8,517 nucleotides of DNA from Pseudonocardiales bacterium (GTDB lineage Bacteria > Actinomycetota > Actinomycetes > Mycobacteriales > Jatrophihabitantaceae), in the NCBI GenBank assembly GCA_030840415.1, contig JAVEEO010000013.1, positions 1-8,517 of the forward strand, written 5' to 3'. Each line of letters opens with the position of its first letter. The first letter of the stretch is position 1. Below are positions 7,153 to 8,517 of this stretch, in pieces. A program made the translations under genes and the position numbers. The notes below the pieces were generated by a model. The model did not search any database, was not told the origin of the DNA, and was given only the letters and a program-made list of their open reading frames with translations.

Positions 7153-8517
7153 TCAGAAGGTGAGGGTGGCGATGAGTGGCAGATGGTCGGAGACGAAGAT
7201 GTGGATGTACTCGGCGGCCCGCCTGGCGCTGGTGATGTTGTGCGCGGCGTAGTTGTTGCGGGCGTTGTTCCAGTTGATGAAAGTGCCACCCCAGGAGCCG
7301 CTGACCAACGGACTCCACGTGTACTGGCGAGAGCGTGAGTTCCACACCCGGCGCTGCGGCCCGGTCGGAGTCATCTGATGCCGGTTGTTGTTCGGGAGGG
7401 TGGCGACCACGTTGTTCATGTACGCGGCGGTCTGGGTCAACGCGGTGTCGTAGGCGTTGTGCGGGTTGGCCATCACCTCGGTGATCAGGTTGACCCGCTG
7501 GGCGGTGATCGCCGGAATCTTGCGGTTGAAGCCCAGGTCGATCTTGTAGCTGAGGTAGTTGTCGGGGTTGGCGCCGCCGATCGGCACGTCGTGGTTCTGG
7601 CCACCGATGATCTGCACGGTGGTCCGGCGATCGGCGTCGGCCGAGGTCGGATCCGGTGTGGTCCGCTGGTCGGCGCCGGTGTCGTACTCCTGACCCAGGC
7701 CGTCGGTGAAGTAGGCGTAGTCCTCCGGCCAATCGCCGCCGTCCACCGAGTAGTTGAAGTCACCGCCGACGAAGCCGTAGTTGGCCAGCACCGGATCCAC
7801 CGTGGGATCCGGACGGTTGTGGTTGTCGACGTCGTCGACGACGTACAACTCTCGGGCCAGGCCCGCCATGAACGCCCCCCAGGAGGCACGAACCTGCTTG
7901 CTGGGCGCGTGGTACACCGCCACCGGGCACAGGCTGTTGTGACCGTCGTTGAGCTGCAGCACCACATAGGCCGGTCGCCGGGAGCCGGCGAAGCTCGGCC
8001 GCAGGTTCTGCATGTTGCCGGTCAACGGGTAGTTCAGCTTGGGCCAGTTGTCCATCAACTGGTAGGCGTTCCCGTCCCACTCGTACGGATAGACATTGGC
8101 TCGCCGGAACCCACCCCAGGCCTGGAACTCGTACGTGCCCTGACCGATCTGCACCTGGCCGGTGGGCCGGCCCCGCTGGCTGATGTTCAACGGTGAGTGC
8201 CGGCCGGCCGTGGTCGCCTGGGCGATGTCGGCGATGCCGCGGATCATGGTGTACGCGGCCCGGTTGTAGCGCCACACCACGGCATAGCACTCCGAGCGGG
8301 CACCGGTGCGATCGGTCAGATCGTCCGCCTCGCCGACCACGTCGACGTTCTGGTTCGGGTCGATCGCGCAGCCGCAGTAGCTGTAGGCCCAATCCTTGTT
8401 GCCGGCCCCGACGTATAGGGCGTTCAGCTTGGTGACCAGGTCGCGCAGTGCGGCGTTCATGCCGGGCTGCATCTCCATGATCATCAGCACGTCGATCTGG
8501 TGCTCGACGACGAAGGC
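7153..8517 (-). CDS. DNase I-like endonuclease/exonuclease/phosphatase family protein, N-terminus cut by window edge
   Basis: Enzyme of the metal-dependent EEP (DNase I-like) phosphodiesterase fold; the substrate cannot be told from sequence and could be DNA, a phosphoinositide or another phosphodiester. The frame stays open to the right edge. The nine codons before an in-frame GTG at 8488-8490 read AFVVEHQID and run into VLMIMEM, the buried strand carrying the metal-binding Glu, so the true start lies outside the window and no signal peptide can be judged. Numbering from that GTG: Glu6 (metal); SECYAVVWRYN at 66-76, where Glu67 matches DNase I Glu78; AVYHAPS at 191-197, where His194 matches the catalytic His of DNase I (ALHSAPS); GDFN at 243-246; and the terminal SDHLPL at 434-439 with the Asp-His pair. 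All main catalytic residues are present, so it is probably active. Spacing is unusual: about 188 residues from Glu6 to His194 (95 in DNase I) and about 190 from GDFN to SDH (about 82), so two inserts of roughly 100 residues are likely, the second Asn-rich. It is followed after 19 bases by the giant gene on the same strand, so an operon is likely. Confidence 0.9.
   Translation of the reverse strand, partial: AFVVEHQIDVLMIMEMQPGMNAALRDLVTKLNALYVGAGNKDWAYSYCGCAIDPNQNVDVVGEADDLTDRTGARSECYAVVWRYNRAAYTMIRGIADIAQATTAGRHSPLNISQRGRPTGQVQIGQGTYEFQAWGGFRRANVYPYEWDGNAYQLMDNWPKLNYPLTGNMQNLRPSFAGSRRPAYVVLQLNDGHNSLCPVAVYHAPSKQVRASWGAFMAGLARELYVVDDVDNHNRPDPTVDPVLANYGFVGGDFNYSVDGGDWPEDYAYFTDGLGQEYDTGADQRTTPDPTSADADRRTTVQIIGGQNHDVPIGGANPDNYLSYKIDLGFNRKIPAITAQRVNLITEVMANPHNAYDTALTQTAAYMNNVVATLPNNNRHQMTPTGPQRRVWNSRSRQYTWSPLVSGSWGGTFINWNNARNNYAAHNITSARRAAEYIHIFVSDHLPLIATLTF

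Noticed and set aside
5295..7163. A 622-codon open frame on the plus strand
   Set aside because: It is the same antisense register shadow of the giant gene, with a biased Arg/Gln/Gly composition.
7378..8196. A 272-codon plus-strand frame opposite the EEP gene
   Set aside because: It is in exact antisense register with the EEP gene, which has clear catalytic motifs; the plus-strand product is Val/Gly/His-rich without any domain.
8488..8490. GTG as the true start of the EEP protein
   Set aside because: The upstream in-frame residues AFVVEHQID complete the core strand leading into the metal-binding Glu, so the gene continues past the right edge.

Overview
This window looks like an internal piece of a high-GC bacterial chromosome, most probably an actinomycete. 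Both genes have codon third positions that are almost always G or C, and the larger gene has no TTA codon. A high-GC proteobacterium such as a myxobacterium cannot be excluded from sequence alone.

The window is almost completely filled by two genes, both on the minus strand and both cut by a window edge. Reading in the direction of transcription (right to left), the first is the C-terminal ~454 residues of a DNase I-like endonuclease/exonuclease/phosphatase (EEP) protein (7153-8517). It keeps the family's metal, histidine and GDFN/SDH motifs but carries two long insertions. Nineteen bases downstream, with a Shine-Dalgarno-like AGGACGG in the gap, an ATG at 7133 opens a giant reading frame. 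It runs without a single stop to position 1 and off the left edge: at least 2377 codons, roughly 250 kDa.

The giant protein has no visible signal peptide. Its first ~1180 residues are a beta-rich array without cysteine, ending in a strongly patterned block (NGNFRIDLGFPHN ... FPFVGAGGFYF) and a run of alternating polar/hydrophobic strands. A charged Arg-rich segment, a mixed domain, a Pro/Ala/Thr linker and a helical hydrophobic stretch follow. Then come about six tandem degenerate LysM-like modules (residues ~1580-1900) and a further unassigned region that continues out of the window. I do not recognise a named family with certainty.

The short gap, shared strand and absence of a terminator suggest that the two genes are co-transcribed. 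A phosphodiesterase/nuclease-type enzyme next to a giant modular beta/LysM protein could be an enzyme-plus-carrier or surface pair; that is inference only. No RNA genes, CRISPR arrays, insertion sequences, origins or attachment sites were seen, and no gene-free stretch exceeds 19 bases. The long plus-strand open frames are antisense shadows of these two genes.
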